The translations under genes and the position numbers were made by a program. Below are positions 1 to 5,923 of a stretch of 20,225 nt of DNA, in pieces. Under the pieces are notes generated by a model, which searched no databases, was not told the DNA's origin, and worked only from the letters and a program-made list of their open reading frames with translations. The stretch lies in IMG/VR virus record IMGVR_UViG_3300046517_000969, positions 1 to 20,225 of that record. The stretch is one strand, 5' to 3'. Within the stretch, counting starts at the first letter, position 1, and each line of letters opens with the position of its first letter. Source of the DNA: a virus.

Positions 1-31
1 CGTGGGCCATTCAACTCGTGAAGGTTTCCTA

Positions 32-1177
32 ATGAAAACATTCCTGACGTTCATCGGAGTCTTGCTGCTGGCGGCCTGCGCGTCTGCCCAACCACGACCA
101 GGCGCATTTACGACCATCAACGCCACAGCGGTGACGCCGGCCGCCGTGTGCGCGGGCTGTCCTATTGGCAGCACATCGCCAGCCGTCAACAGCGGTGTCA
201 CGGCCGCCGCGCTCGTCCTCCCGATTAGCGTGCCGGCGAATACGACCAACACGCTGTATCAGGGCGCGAGCGGGTTGTTTTTTGGATCAGCGACGAGCTT
301 TCCTATCGGCGGTCTGCTCTCCGTCAATGGCTTTGGCACGCACACGATCGGCGCGGGTGGGGCGGGGGGCAATACCCTGACGATTCGTAATTCAACGGCT
401 GGGACGGGGAATTTTAGCGCCCTGTTCGTGGGGAATGATAGCAATCCTGCGCAGACAGAACTCCTCGCGCTCTCATCCACGTTTACGCCAGTTGGACCCA
501 ATGTCGCGGGTGGATCGACCTTGCTGGGCGCCGGCGTCGGGGGTCTCTCGGTGGCGGCATCTGACCCGACTGGGGCGCTGCGCTTCTATACCGGTGGCGT
601 GACGGAGCGGGTGCGCATCTTCCCTGATGGAAACGTGAGTATTGGGAATACCAGCGAGATCGGGGGCTGTTGTCGCCTCAACGTGCAGAACGCGTTCTAT
701 GTGGGGTATGACGGCATCAATGCCTATTCCACGATGACGACAGGGGCCATTGCCATTCTGTCCGCGCCCTCGCTCGTGCTGTCCCAGATGGATAATATTG
801 GGTTCTTTGCGACGACATATCCCACGACGGCCAGCGCGGCGAATGCCCATATCGGCAACGGCGATTACCTGCGCCTCGTGACGTCGCTGCGCAGCGCGAA
901 GCATGACATTGAACCGATTAGTCTGTTTGATGCCCGCCGCACGGTGATGGGCCTGCAGAGCGTGCTGTATCGGAGTTCGGTGGATGAAGATCAGCGGCAA
1001 TGGGCGGGCTTCATTGCCGATGACGTGGAGAAGGTCAATCCGACGCTTGCCGTCTATGATGGCCGCGGCGCCTTACAATCGGTCACGTATGATCGGGTGG
1101 CGGCGTATCTGTTGCGACTGGTGCAGGATCAAGAGCAACGGATTCAGGCGCTGGAAGAGGCGCTGAAGGCGAAGTAA
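32..1177 (+). CDS. S74 (intramolecular chaperone) tail-fibre-type protein with signal peptide
   Basis: The protein has 381 residues. The C-terminus looks like an S74 auto-cleaving chaperone, which trimerises phage fibres and spikes and then cuts itself off. The expected Ser/Lys pair with five-residue spacing is visible as Ser285 and Lys290 in TSLRSAKHDI. A downstream GFIADDVE-like stretch and a terminal coiled coil (LVQDQEQRIQALEEAL) are also typical of the family. The middle is Gly/Ala/Thr-rich, as in fibre shafts. I chose the ATG at 32 because GAAGG lies upstream and a signal peptide follows at once: MKTF, a hydrophobic run, then LAAC (residues 13-16), a good lipobox. Signal peptidase I cleavage after ASA is the alternative. 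An exported or lipid-anchored S74 protein is unusual for a virion fibre, so it may be a host-derived surface protein. Its last 95 bases overlap a convergent gene. Confidence 0.85.
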   Translation: MKTFLTFIGVLLLAACASAQPRPGAFTTINATAVTPAAVCAGCPIGSTSPAVNSGVTAAALVLPISVPANTTNTLYQGASGLFFGSATSFPIGGLLSVNGFGTHTIGAGGAGGNTLTIRNSTAGTGNFSALFVGNDSNPAQTELLALSSTFTPVGPNVAGGSTLLGAGVGGLSVAASDPTGALRFYTGGVTERVRIFPDGNVSIGNTSEIGGCCRLNVQNAFYVGYDGINAYSTMTTGAIAILSAPSLVLSQMDNIGFFATTYPTTASAANAHIGNGDYLRLVTSLRSAKHDIEPISLFDARRTVMGLQSVLYRSSVDEDQRQWAGFIADDVEKVNPTLAVYDGRGALQSVTYDRVAAYLLRLVQDQEQRIQALEEALKAK

Positions 1178-1508
1178 GCAGGGCCGCGAGATCGTCCCAC
1201 GCGACATACTGGCGAGCGCCTTCAGTTGGGCGTTCAATCGGCGTCGACCACACGCGCGACAGGGCGCGGATCTGCGCGATGAGATCAGGGGCGGGCCGAT
1301 GTGTCACACACGGACCGAGCGCGCAACAGCCACATGAAGGCGTCTCGGGGACTGGGGGCGGGACGGCAAGCAGTTCCGTCAACTCCTCGGTAATAGCCAA
1401 CAGGCGAAGAAAGGCCCCCGTGCGAATGCCTTCGCGGTGAGCAGTCAACGTCTTTCGCAAGTCTTCCAGCAGGCAGGCCAGTCCCACCCGGAGTCCGTCC
1501 GCGCTCAT
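1083..1508 (-). CDS. hypothetical protein, last gene of the minus-strand chain
   Basis: This 141-residue protein is not recognised. The first 48 residues look helical (ACLLEDLRKTLTAHREG, then LLAITEELTELL). A Cys/His cluster follows (C59, C61, C62, C67, H70) that could bind a metal. The C-terminal 30 residues are rich in Pro and Ala. The ATG overlaps the stop of the preceding gene as ATGA, so translation is probably coupled. The final 95 bases run antisense to the end of the S74 gene, and the Pro/Ala tail falls in that overlap; it may be unconstrained sequence read until a stop was met. No terminator hairpin is seen between the two convergent genes. Confidence 0.6.
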   Translation of the reverse strand: MSADGLRVGLACLLEDLRKTLTAHREGIRTGAFLRLLAITEELTELLAVPPPVPETPSCGCCALGPCVTHRPAPDLIAQIRALSRVWSTPIERPTEGARQYVAWDDLAALLTSPSAPLPAPESVALDPAPVATDTPPPDHT

Positions 1509-1710
1509 GGCTGCACCCGTGGATCGAATTTGCCAGCCTTCTGAAACACTTCCGCGCGGAACCGATCGCACTGCGCCGAGAGTTCATCGGCATCAAGGCT
1601 CTTGAGTGGAACGACAGTATCGCCACCCGCAACCCTGACGTAATTGGGCGTCAGCCACGCTTGGAGCACGACGCGGATCGTGGGTTGGCTCATGGCTGCA
1701 CCGGAGGATC
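1503..1710. repeat. duplicated gene-boundary sequence
   Basis: The plus-strand sequence GCTCATGGCTGCACC occurs at 1503-1517 and again at 1688-1702. Similarity continues to 1525 and 1710, with 21 of 23 bases equal overall. Each copy covers the end of one gene (coding ...VQP-stop) and the start of the next (coding MS). Boundary repeats of this sort can result from, or promote, exchange of whole small genes between phages. This is a direct sequence observation; the role is inferred. Confidence 0.7.
1505..1693 (-). CDS. small hypothetical protein
   Basis: This is a 62-residue protein of unknown function. An N-terminal beta-like part (PTIRVVLQAW, then VRVAGGDTVVPLKSL) is followed by a helix, LDADELSAQCDRFRAEVF. 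It is locked between two ATGA overlaps, which is the main evidence that it is real. It ends in DPRVQP. The gene before it ends in the near-identical DPPVQP, and both next genes start with MS, so the gene-end/gene-start sequence is duplicated at DNA level (see the repeat at 1503-1710). Confidence 0.6.
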   Translation of the reverse strand: MSQPTIRVVLQAWLTPNYVRVAGGDTVVPLKSLDADELSAQCDRFRAEVFQKAGKFDPRVQP

Positions 1711-2580
1711 AGGGAGCGGCATCCAGTGCGTCATTTGCTTGCCCTGATCGTCCTTCCAGTCACCACTAAATCGTGCAAGCACCTGCATGCGATGACTGTT
1801 TGGAGGAAAGTCAGGCACCTGCATGCAGACTAAAACCGAGCGGCCATCGTTCGGAGCCGTCTCTATCGGTTGCCAGCGGGGCGTCGGCGGGTCGTCCCCC
1901 TTGGCTAAGGGGCGGTGTTCGTGGTGCATCATCGCTTCCGTGTGCCCGTGCGTGTGCGTCGGGTGGTCCCCCTCGGTGTCCGATTTCAGAATCCCGAGCA
2001 CATCAGCCGCACTCGGCAATGTCGTGTCATCCTCCTGTCGGCCCCCCTCTGGGGCGGCATGCCGCTTCCACACCTGCTGATAGGGATGCTTGGGGTCAGG
2101 CGTGTAGATGTAATCGTAGTCACGAGTTTTCTCAGCGATTGGTATCGGTCGGTCCCCTTCGGTGTCCGCCCGTGGCCTGATCAATGCGTTACAGCGTTCG
2201 CAGATTGGGCCGAAGTTCTCGTCTGGCCAATAGGTCGCGCCCATGTCGGCGCAGTTGATACACCGCATGCGGGCTTCTAATTTCGTGTCCCCCTCGGTGT
2301 CCAGCACGGCCAGCGCCATCACCACATATGGATCGAGCGATCCAACCGTCGAGTGCAGCACATAGGTGACGCGCCGACGCAATTCACGGCCGGTATAGCA
2401 CTCCGACACCGGACCCCATTCTCGCAACCAGAGCACGTCATCGACAGCAAATCCACGATCGTTGCGCCGATACTCGAACGTCTTGCGGCCGTCGAGCAAC
2501 GCAGCGAAAAACTCCGGCCAGCATTTCAGTTCATGCTCTCGGAGTCGTCGTGTGCGGCGATCCTCGGCCTCAGAAGTCAC
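1690..2580 (-). CDS. modular protein: DUF3850-like + zinc ribbon + DUF551-like
   Basis: This 296-residue protein is a string of recognisable small modules. Residues 15-93 match the DUF3850 (ASCH-like, possibly RNA- or nucleotide-binding) pattern: HELKCWPEFF, GRKTFEYRRNDR, then YTGRELRRRVTYVL. Residues 107-130 form a zinc ribbon (C107, C110, C127, C130). Residues 206-222 are His-rich. Residues 236-292 match DUF551, from WQPIETAPNDG to the hallmark THWMPLPDPP. The linkers contain DTEGD three times (94-98, 139-143, 201-205). I chose the GTG at 2580 because AAAGGAG lies six bases upstream, although an ATG at 2658 is in frame. The start overlaps the previous gene by 11 bases. The whole looks like fused phage small ORFs; function is unknown. 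Confidence 0.75.
   Translation of the reverse strand: MTSEAEDRRTRRLREHELKCWPEFFAALLDGRKTFEYRRNDRGFAVDDVLWLREWGPVSECYTGRELRRRVTYVLHSTVGSLDPYVVMALAVLDTEGDTKLEARMRCINCADMGATYWPDENFGPICERCNALIRPRADTEGDRPIPIAEKTRDYDYIYTPDPKHPYQQVWKRHAAPEGGRQEDDTTLPSAADVLGILKSDTEGDHPTHTHGHTEAMMHHEHRPLAKGDDPPTPRWQPIETAPNDGRSVLVCMQVPDFPPNSHRMQVLARFSGDWKDDQGKQMTHWMPLPDPPVQP
1966..2301. repeat. three in-frame copies of a 15-bp linker repeat (DTEGD)
   Basis: Copies lie at 1966-1980, 2152-2166 and 2287-2301. On the plus strand they read GTCCCCCTCGGTGTC; the middle copy has one C-to-T change. On the minus strand they encode DTEGD at the borders of the modules in the 296-aa protein. The copies are 186 and 135 bases apart, both whole numbers of codons. 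Near-identity at synonymous positions points to recent duplication or a DNA-level function rather than only protein constraint. Confidence 0.8.
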
Positions 2581-2769
2581 CGGAGGCTCCTTTGCAATCG
2601 GGGCAGACGGCCCAACCGTCGCCGTGGATACAGTCGCCCGCGCCCCGGCACGAGTCATCGATGCAGATCAAAATCATCCCCTTGCAGTCGCAGCGGTAGC
2701 AATAGGGTTCCTCGTTGTCGATCGGGTAGTCGTCATCCTCGTCTGATTCTGGTGTGCGGCGATCCTCGG
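2550..2769. repeat. 18-bp direct repeat at two adjacent gene starts
   Basis: GTGTGCGGCGATCCTCGG is found perfectly at 2550-2567 and 2752-2769. Each copy lies just inside the start of a minus-strand gene and encodes EDRRT near the N-terminus (VTSEAEDRRT and MTTEDRRT). The bodies of the two proteins are unrelated, so it is the boundary, not the gene, that is duplicated. Confidence 0.8.
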
Positions 2770-2776
2770 TGGTCAT
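2570..2776 (-). CDS. small zinc-finger protein
   Basis: The protein has 68 residues with an acidic N-terminus (SDEDDDYPIDNEE) and then eight cysteines plus a histidine (C26, C29, C31, C38, C43, C49, H51, C58, C61). The arrangement suggests two knuckle pairs such as CYRC and CPDC binding one or two zinc ions. Such proteins are common in phage early regions and usually lack a known function. The start overlaps the previous stop as ATGA. The stop lies inside the next gene, whose Shine-Dalgarno (AAAGGAG) sits in this gene's last codons. Confidence 0.75.
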   Translation of the reverse strand: MTTEDRRTPESDEDDDYPIDNEEPYCYRCDCKGMILICIDDSCRGAGDCIHGDGWAVCPDCKGASGDF

Positions 2777-2892
2777 GGCTTCACCCCAAAATCAAGTCGT
2801 AATTGCCCGTCGCACTGCGGACAACCTTTGCCGTTGCCAATCGGCGGCTTGAAGTGGTCAGGCCATGGCACGCCGTAGTAACACGTCAGCAT
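2773..2892 (-). CDS. 39-aa Cys-containing microprotein
   Basis: This is a short protein with Cys at 4, 24 and 27 (CPQC) and His at 13, consistent with a small zinc site but not diagnostic. The ATG at 2892 shares one base with the previous stop (TGATG), and the stop overlaps the next ATG (ATGA). This double coupling argues for the 39-residue frame. The longer in-frame extension to 2997 would run across the neighbouring 37-aa gene and is rejected. Confidence 0.55.
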   Translation of the reverse strand: MLTCYYGVPWPDHFKPPIGNGKGCPQCDGQLRLDFGVKP

Positions 2893-3005
2893 CACAGGAA
2901 TCCCCGATACCAAGCACGCAGACACGGGAGACAGAACCATGTCGCCTCGTCTGGGCCGTGCGTGACCATCTTGCCCGTCTGCTGACACAAGGCGCATTTG
3001 GTCAT
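2892..3005 (-). CDS. 37-aa zinc-ribbon microprotein
   Basis: The translation begins MTKCALCQQTGKMVTHG and contains two Cys pairs, C4/C7 and C25/C28 (CLPC). This is a classic minimal zinc ribbon with 17 residues between the pairs. The ATG overlaps the stop of the previous gene (ATGA), and its own stop is shared with the next ATG (TGATG). It is short enough to be missed by length cut-offs. Cellular role unknown; related tiny ribbons are frequent in phage early operons. Confidence 0.7.
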   Translation of the reverse strand: MTKCALCQQTGKMVTHGPDEATWFCLPCLRAWYRGFL

Positions 3006-3208
3006 GGCACCCTCGTGGTCGTATAGCCGGCGATGCCCAGCAACATCAGCCGATGCTGCTTAATCGCCGCGATGTCCTCAGCCGTCAGCTGCGTCCGATT
3101 CGTCACGGTCAGTTGCCCGTTACTGGCCGTCAGCATATGCCCGACCTGCTCGAGCCGCAGCGCCAGCACCACGGCTTCATCGTGAAAGTGCATGCCGTCG
3201 TGCGTCAC
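3002..3208 (-). CDS. small protein resembling the TubC-docking-type phage family
   Basis: This 68-residue protein begins (V/M)THDGMHFHDEAVVLAL. Its second half has a short beta hairpin (GQLTVTNR) and then a helix pattern, LTAEDIAAIKQHRLMLLGI. That hairpin-plus-helix ending resembles the small TubC N-terminal docking-like domains often found in phage and plasmid DNA-metabolism operons. The likeness is by eye and modest. I chose the GTG at 3208 because it overlaps the previous stop as GTGA, the rule in this operon. A GTG at 3211 and an ATG at 3193 are alternatives. Confidence 0.6.
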   Translation of the reverse strand: MTHDGMHFHDEAVVLALRLEQVGHMLTASNGQLTVTNRTQLTAEDIAAIKQHRLMLLGIAGYTTTRVP

Positions 3209-3645
3209 CACGTGATTTTGTCCTCGCTCAACATCTGCGTCGGAGGTTCGTCCTTCGGCTTATAGCCGCTGCGAATCCGAGCGGCCCATGCTCGAGCCTT
3301 CGCGGCGTCCAGTTCGTTGTAGTGCCGCTTCTTGATGTCCGTTTCCGTCGTCGTGAAGTAGTCGTAGCGTGCGGCCAACTGATCGAGATATTCCGGCGGG
3401 CACTCGCTGAAGTGACGGCCGGTCATATCCGGCCCTTTCCAGTCGCGTGGAGACTTCGCCTTAATGAGCGGATCGCCGTATTGGCCGTCCAAGTCCACGT
3501 GCAGCTTCTGATCGTCGCTCGGCTTCGCGGCGGCACGTTTCGACTTCGACAGGGCCAGTAGTTCCGCGAGGATGTCGCGAATCTCGGTCAGTCGAACGAC
3601 GAGCACGTCATCTCCTTCGACTAGAATCGGTTGAGGTCCAGCCAT
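3205..3645 (-). CDS. conserved phage hypothetical next to the recombination gene
   Basis: This 146-residue protein opens with a helix (VRLTEIRDILAELLALSKSK). A Lys/Ala-rich linker leads to a core containing DLDGQYGDP, WKGPDMTGRHFSECPPEYLDQLAARYDYF and a final AKARAWAARIRSGY helix (key words only). The core pattern is one I associate with phage proteins encoded beside recombination or single-strand-DNA genes, but its function is not established. A strong Shine-Dalgarno (GAGGAG) lies in the end of the upstream gene and the junction is TAATG, so it is co-translated with the exonuclease-annealase fusion. It may be an accessory DNA-binding protein; that is inference. Confidence 0.7.
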   Translation of the reverse strand: MAGPQPILVEGDDVLVVRLTEIRDILAELLALSKSKRAAAKPSDDQKLHVDLDGQYGDPLIKAKSPRDWKGPDMTGRHFSECPPEYLDQLAARYDYFTTTETDIKKRHYNELDAAKARAWAARIRSGYKPKDEPPTQMLSEDKITW

Positions 3646-5276
3646 TAGAACTCCTCGGGCGCGTAGAGGCCCGCCACAACGTCAGGATAGACGAGCCGTG
3701 CCAGTTTCGACGACGCACGGGCGACGAGCATATCCGCCGGGTTCTTCGTCCATCCGCTGCCGTTCTTCACCAGTCCCGCGGCCTGTGCCTCTTCGATCGT
3801 GTAGCGGAGCTCCATCGGCTCATCGCCTTCCCGCTGCGTCACGAACGTGGCCGCAGTCGGCGTGCGCTCCGTGCACCGGAAGGACTTCGCCTTGCCTGAC
3901 TTGATGACGAGCGCCCTCAAGGCATCGGCGGCTAGCGTCGGGCGCCCTTCGACAATGTGAAAGGCACGCAGAGAAGCCATGGCACTGATGCCCAGTTCGC
4001 GGCCGGAGAGGACGGTCGACAGCACGGCTTCCGGCGTGCCGTAGGCGCCGAATAGGCGGGCCTTGAACAGCAGCCCGGCCAGTTGCACGGCCTGGTTCAT
4101 GGACTGCGGTTCCAGTTGCCGTTCGTAGTCCACGACGACAGGGACGAGCGCAGCAGTTGGTGCAGTCGGCCCTACGGGATCGAGGACCGATTGCGGTGGT
4201 TGGCGGGGCGCAACCTTTACACCCATCCCGTCTGACTCAGGCTCTTTCGGCGCAACACGCCGCGCCACGTCGGCCACGAACGTGCCCATGTCTTTCGGCG
4301 GCGCCTCCATGTGCTTGGCGGCATGGGCGACAAACGAGCCGAGTGCATCCGTAGCCTGTGCGCCGGTTAGTTCTTGCTGGTATTCCTTAAGGGCTGTCGC
4401 AGTCGGCGCCGTAATCGTCGGCATCGCCTCGTTAATGTCGCTCATGATGTCATCCTCTCCGCTAAACGTGGCCACGTCGTCCGGTGTCCGTTCCTTCAGC
4501 ACGGCGGCAAAGTCTATCGGCGCATCCGTCCGCAGCGTCAGCAGCGTGCGCACCATTGGCAACCGGTCGCGAAAGGCTTGTAGAGAGGCGCGCTGTGCTG
4601 GCTTGATGCGGTCTAACTTACCGTCTAACACGCCTTCTCCGTTATCAATCGCCGCATAGAGGTCATCCAGATTCCCGAACTGCTTCAGCAGCGCTGATGC
4701 ACCCTTCGCGCCGATGCCCTTGACGCCGACGACGCCATCCGACGCATCGCCCACAATCGCGAGGTAGTCCTGAATCTGATTCGGGTGGACGCCGAACTTC
4801 TCGCAGACCGCCTCCTGCGTCATCACGTTGCCGGTAAGAGGCGACTTCACGCTGATGTTCTCGTTGACGAGCTGCAGCAGATCCTTGTCGGCGCTGACGA
4901 TGAGCATGGCTGGCGTTTCGTCGCCATTCTGAAGTAAATGAATAGCCGATGCGATCACATCATCAGCTTCAAAGCCTTCCGCCTCCCACTGCGGGAAGCC
5001 GTCGCCTTTCAACGTCTCCAGTGCAATGCGGCACTGATGGAAAAACGGCTCGGGCTTCGATTCGCGGCTGGCCTTATACGTGGCGTCCAGTTGCTTCCTG
5101 AACGACTTGCGGCTATCCAGGCAGAGGGCCACATGCGGCTGACCGGACGCCAGTGCGTGCACCTTTGCAATGATGCCGATGCTGGTGGCATTCGGATTCG
5201 GATCGTTCGCGGCTATATGCCACACGGGATGCGCGATGCTGCTGAAGTCGATCAACACGATTTGCTTGTCGCTCAT
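3645..5276 (-). CDS. 5'-3' exonuclease fused to RecT-like ssDNA-annealing domain
   Basis: The protein has 543 residues. Residues 1-275 are a Pol I/T5-type 5'-3' exonuclease (flap endonuclease fold). Metal-binding acids are present at D10, D54, E103/D105/D106 (EADD), D130/D132 (SADKD) and D177/D180 (GDASD). A helix-hairpin-helix, GVKGIGAKGA, lies at 184-193. Residues 278-387 are a Pro/Ala-rich linker. Residues 388-543 match a RecT-like annealing protein: GTPEAVLSTVLSGRELGIS, then IVEGRPTLAADALRALV, and the ending NPADMLVARASSKLARLVYPDVVAGLY (shortened here to key words). I chose the ATG at 5276 because AGGGGA precedes it and it forms an ATGA overlap. Phages usually encode exonuclease and annealase separately. 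A second ribosome site sits at the joint (4443-4460). The exonuclease call is very firm; the RecT call is good but by eye. Confidence 0.85.
   Translation of the reverse strand: MSDKQIVLIDFSSIAHPVWHIAANDPNPNATSIGIIAKVHALASGQPHVALCLDSRKSFRKQLDATYKASRESKPEPFFHQCRIALETLKGDGFPQWEAEGFEADDVIASAIHLLQNGDETPAMLIVSADKDLLQLVNENISVKSPLTGNVMTQEAVCEKFGVHPNQIQDYLAIVGDASDGVVGVKGIGAKGASALLKQFGNLDDLYAAIDNGEGVLDGKLDRIKPAQRASLQAFRDRLPMVRTLLTLRTDAPIDFAAVLKERTPDDVATFSGEDDIMSDINEAMPTITAPTATALKEYQQELTGAQATDALGSFVAHAAKHMEAPPKDMGTFVADVARRVAPKEPESDGMGVKVAPRQPPQSVLDPVGPTAPTAALVPVVVDYERQLEPQSMNQAVQLAGLLFKARLFGAYGTPEAVLSTVLSGRELGISAMASLRAFHIVEGRPTLAADALRALVIKSGKAKSFRCTERTPTAATFVTQREGDEPMELRYTIEEAQAAGLVKNGSGWTKNPADMLVARASSKLARLVYPDVVAGLYAPEEF
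4443..4460 (-). promoter_or_regulatory. internal Shine-Dalgarno and ATG at the fusion joint
   Basis: On the minus strand GGAGAGGA (4460-4453) is followed after a seven-base gap by an in-frame ATG (4445-4443). That ATG is Met278 (MSDINE), just where the exonuclease domain ends. Starting here would give a 266-residue protein containing the linker and RecT-like domain. The start ATGAGCGACA matches the first ten bases of the full-length gene. This fits either a relic of two once-separate genes or a live internal start. Confidence 0.5.
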
Positions 5277-5386
5277 GATTTCCCCTGCTCGTAGCGATTG
5301 GCCTTTTGCCAGTCGTCGGACATCTGCGGATCGAAGGCGGGCACATGCCACCAGCGCCACAGCGTCAACCAGATGGCGCGCATCAT
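5273..5386 (-). CDS. 37-aa Trp-rich microprotein
   Basis: The translation begins MMRAIWLTLWRWWHVPAFDPQ and ends in a polar, charged tail. Five of its six tryptophans and most hydrophobic residues fall in the first half, suggesting an amphipathic or membrane-surface helix. The ATG overlaps the previous stop (ATGA), and its stop overlaps the start of the exonuclease fusion (ATGA), so it is embedded between real genes. No family recognised. Longer in-frame extensions upstream run antisense to nothing but across two neighbouring genes, and are rejected. Confidence 0.55.
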   Translation of the reverse strand: MMRAIWLTLWRWWHVPAFDPQMSDDWQKANRYEQGKS

Positions 5387-5493
5387 CGCCAGCCGCCCAT
5401 CAGGAACAGGCCCATCGCGATGCCCAGCAGCACGCCACAGGCCACGATGATCGCAATGTCCAGCCACGGCAGCCGCGTCTCCTGCACGCGCAT
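5383..5493 (-). CDS. 36-aa single-pass membrane microprotein
   Basis: The translation starts MRVQETRLPWLD and continues as one hydrophobic helix of about 22 residues (IAIIVACGVLLGIAMGLFLM), ending GGWR. Charge distribution (positive N-terminus, then a helix) suggests a small inner-membrane protein. TAATG links it to the zinc-ribbon gene before it, and ATGA links it to the Trp-rich gene after it. Position in the early-type operon would fit superinfection exclusion or host takeover, but that is speculation. Confidence 0.6.
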   Translation of the reverse strand: MRVQETRLPWLDIAIIVACGVLLGIAMGLFLMGGWR

Positions 5494-5678
5494 TACAGCG
5501 ACTCCAAGGCTTTGTAATACTCGTCCCGGCACTTATCGGAGCAGAAGGCATACTGCCCGTGGCCAGCCCAGATGGCCTCCCGGCACGGTTCGCCGCACGT
5601 CTCGCAGTTCGGCTCTTCCCGCTCCGGGCTCAAGGCGTCGTTGGTGTCGTCGTCAGGTTCGATGGCAAAGCGGGTCAT
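5493..5678 (-). CDS. FCS/TRASH-like small zinc-finger protein
   Basis: This 61-residue protein has an acidic N-terminus. It then shows CETCGEPC (C25, C28, C32), a His at 40, and the ending YAFCSDKCRDEYYKAL (C46, C50). The FCSxxC-R-x2-YY ending is characteristic of TRASH/FCS-type treble-clef zinc fingers, which bind metal and contact protein or nucleic acid. It is coupled to the previous gene by ATGA and to the next by TAATG. Partner unknown. Confidence 0.75.
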   Translation of the reverse strand: MTRFAIEPDDDTNDALSPEREEPNCETCGEPCREAIWAGHGQYAFCSDKCRDEYYKALESL

Positions 5679-5917
5679 AGCGCCTCCACGGTGTAATCGT
5701 CCAGTTCCAAGCCAAGCACGTTCATCGCGTAACCGTTCGCGGCGTAGAGCGATTCAAACGGCTCGGCGTGCTTTGTCTCCAGCGTCCAGTGCCGATTGGG
5801 GCTGGCATAGGCGCCAGACGTCAGGCGCACGACGTAGCGGGTCTGCCTGACCATTGCCGCTTCCGTGCGCGCCAGCGCTACCGCGGTCTGCCAAATGTGA
5901 CGCGATGTGTTGTCCAT
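5675..5917 (-). CDS. hypothetical protein
   Basis: This 80-residue protein has no recognised family. It has an N-terminal helix (HIWQTAVALARTEAAMV), a central strand region (TRYVVRLTSGAY) and a C-terminal ELDDYTVEAL. No Shine-Dalgarno precedes the ATG. A TTGACA-type promoter ends about seven bases before it, so the transcript may be leaderless. The stop overlaps the next gene as ATGA. It could be the first gene of a sub-operon driven from 5924-5952. Confidence 0.65.
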   Translation of the reverse strand: MDNTSRHIWQTAVALARTEAAMVRQTRYVVRLTSGAYASPNRHWTLETKHAEPFESLYAANGYAMNVLGLELDDYTVEAL

Positions 5918-5923
5918 GTAGAG

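Noticed and set aside
1966-2301. CRISPR-like array from the 15-bp repeats
   Set aside because: There are only three short copies with unequal spacing, all inside one coding frame.
1773-2802. Several plus-strand open frames over 1.8-2.8 kb
   Set aside because: They are antisense to the coupled minus-strand genes, rich in Cys/Pro/Arg/Ser with no domain pattern, and lack good ribosome sites.
2773-2997. 74-codon version of the 39-aa gene
   Set aside because: The added N-terminus overlaps the clear 37-aa zinc-ribbon gene; the TGATG junction at 2892 fits the operon pattern.
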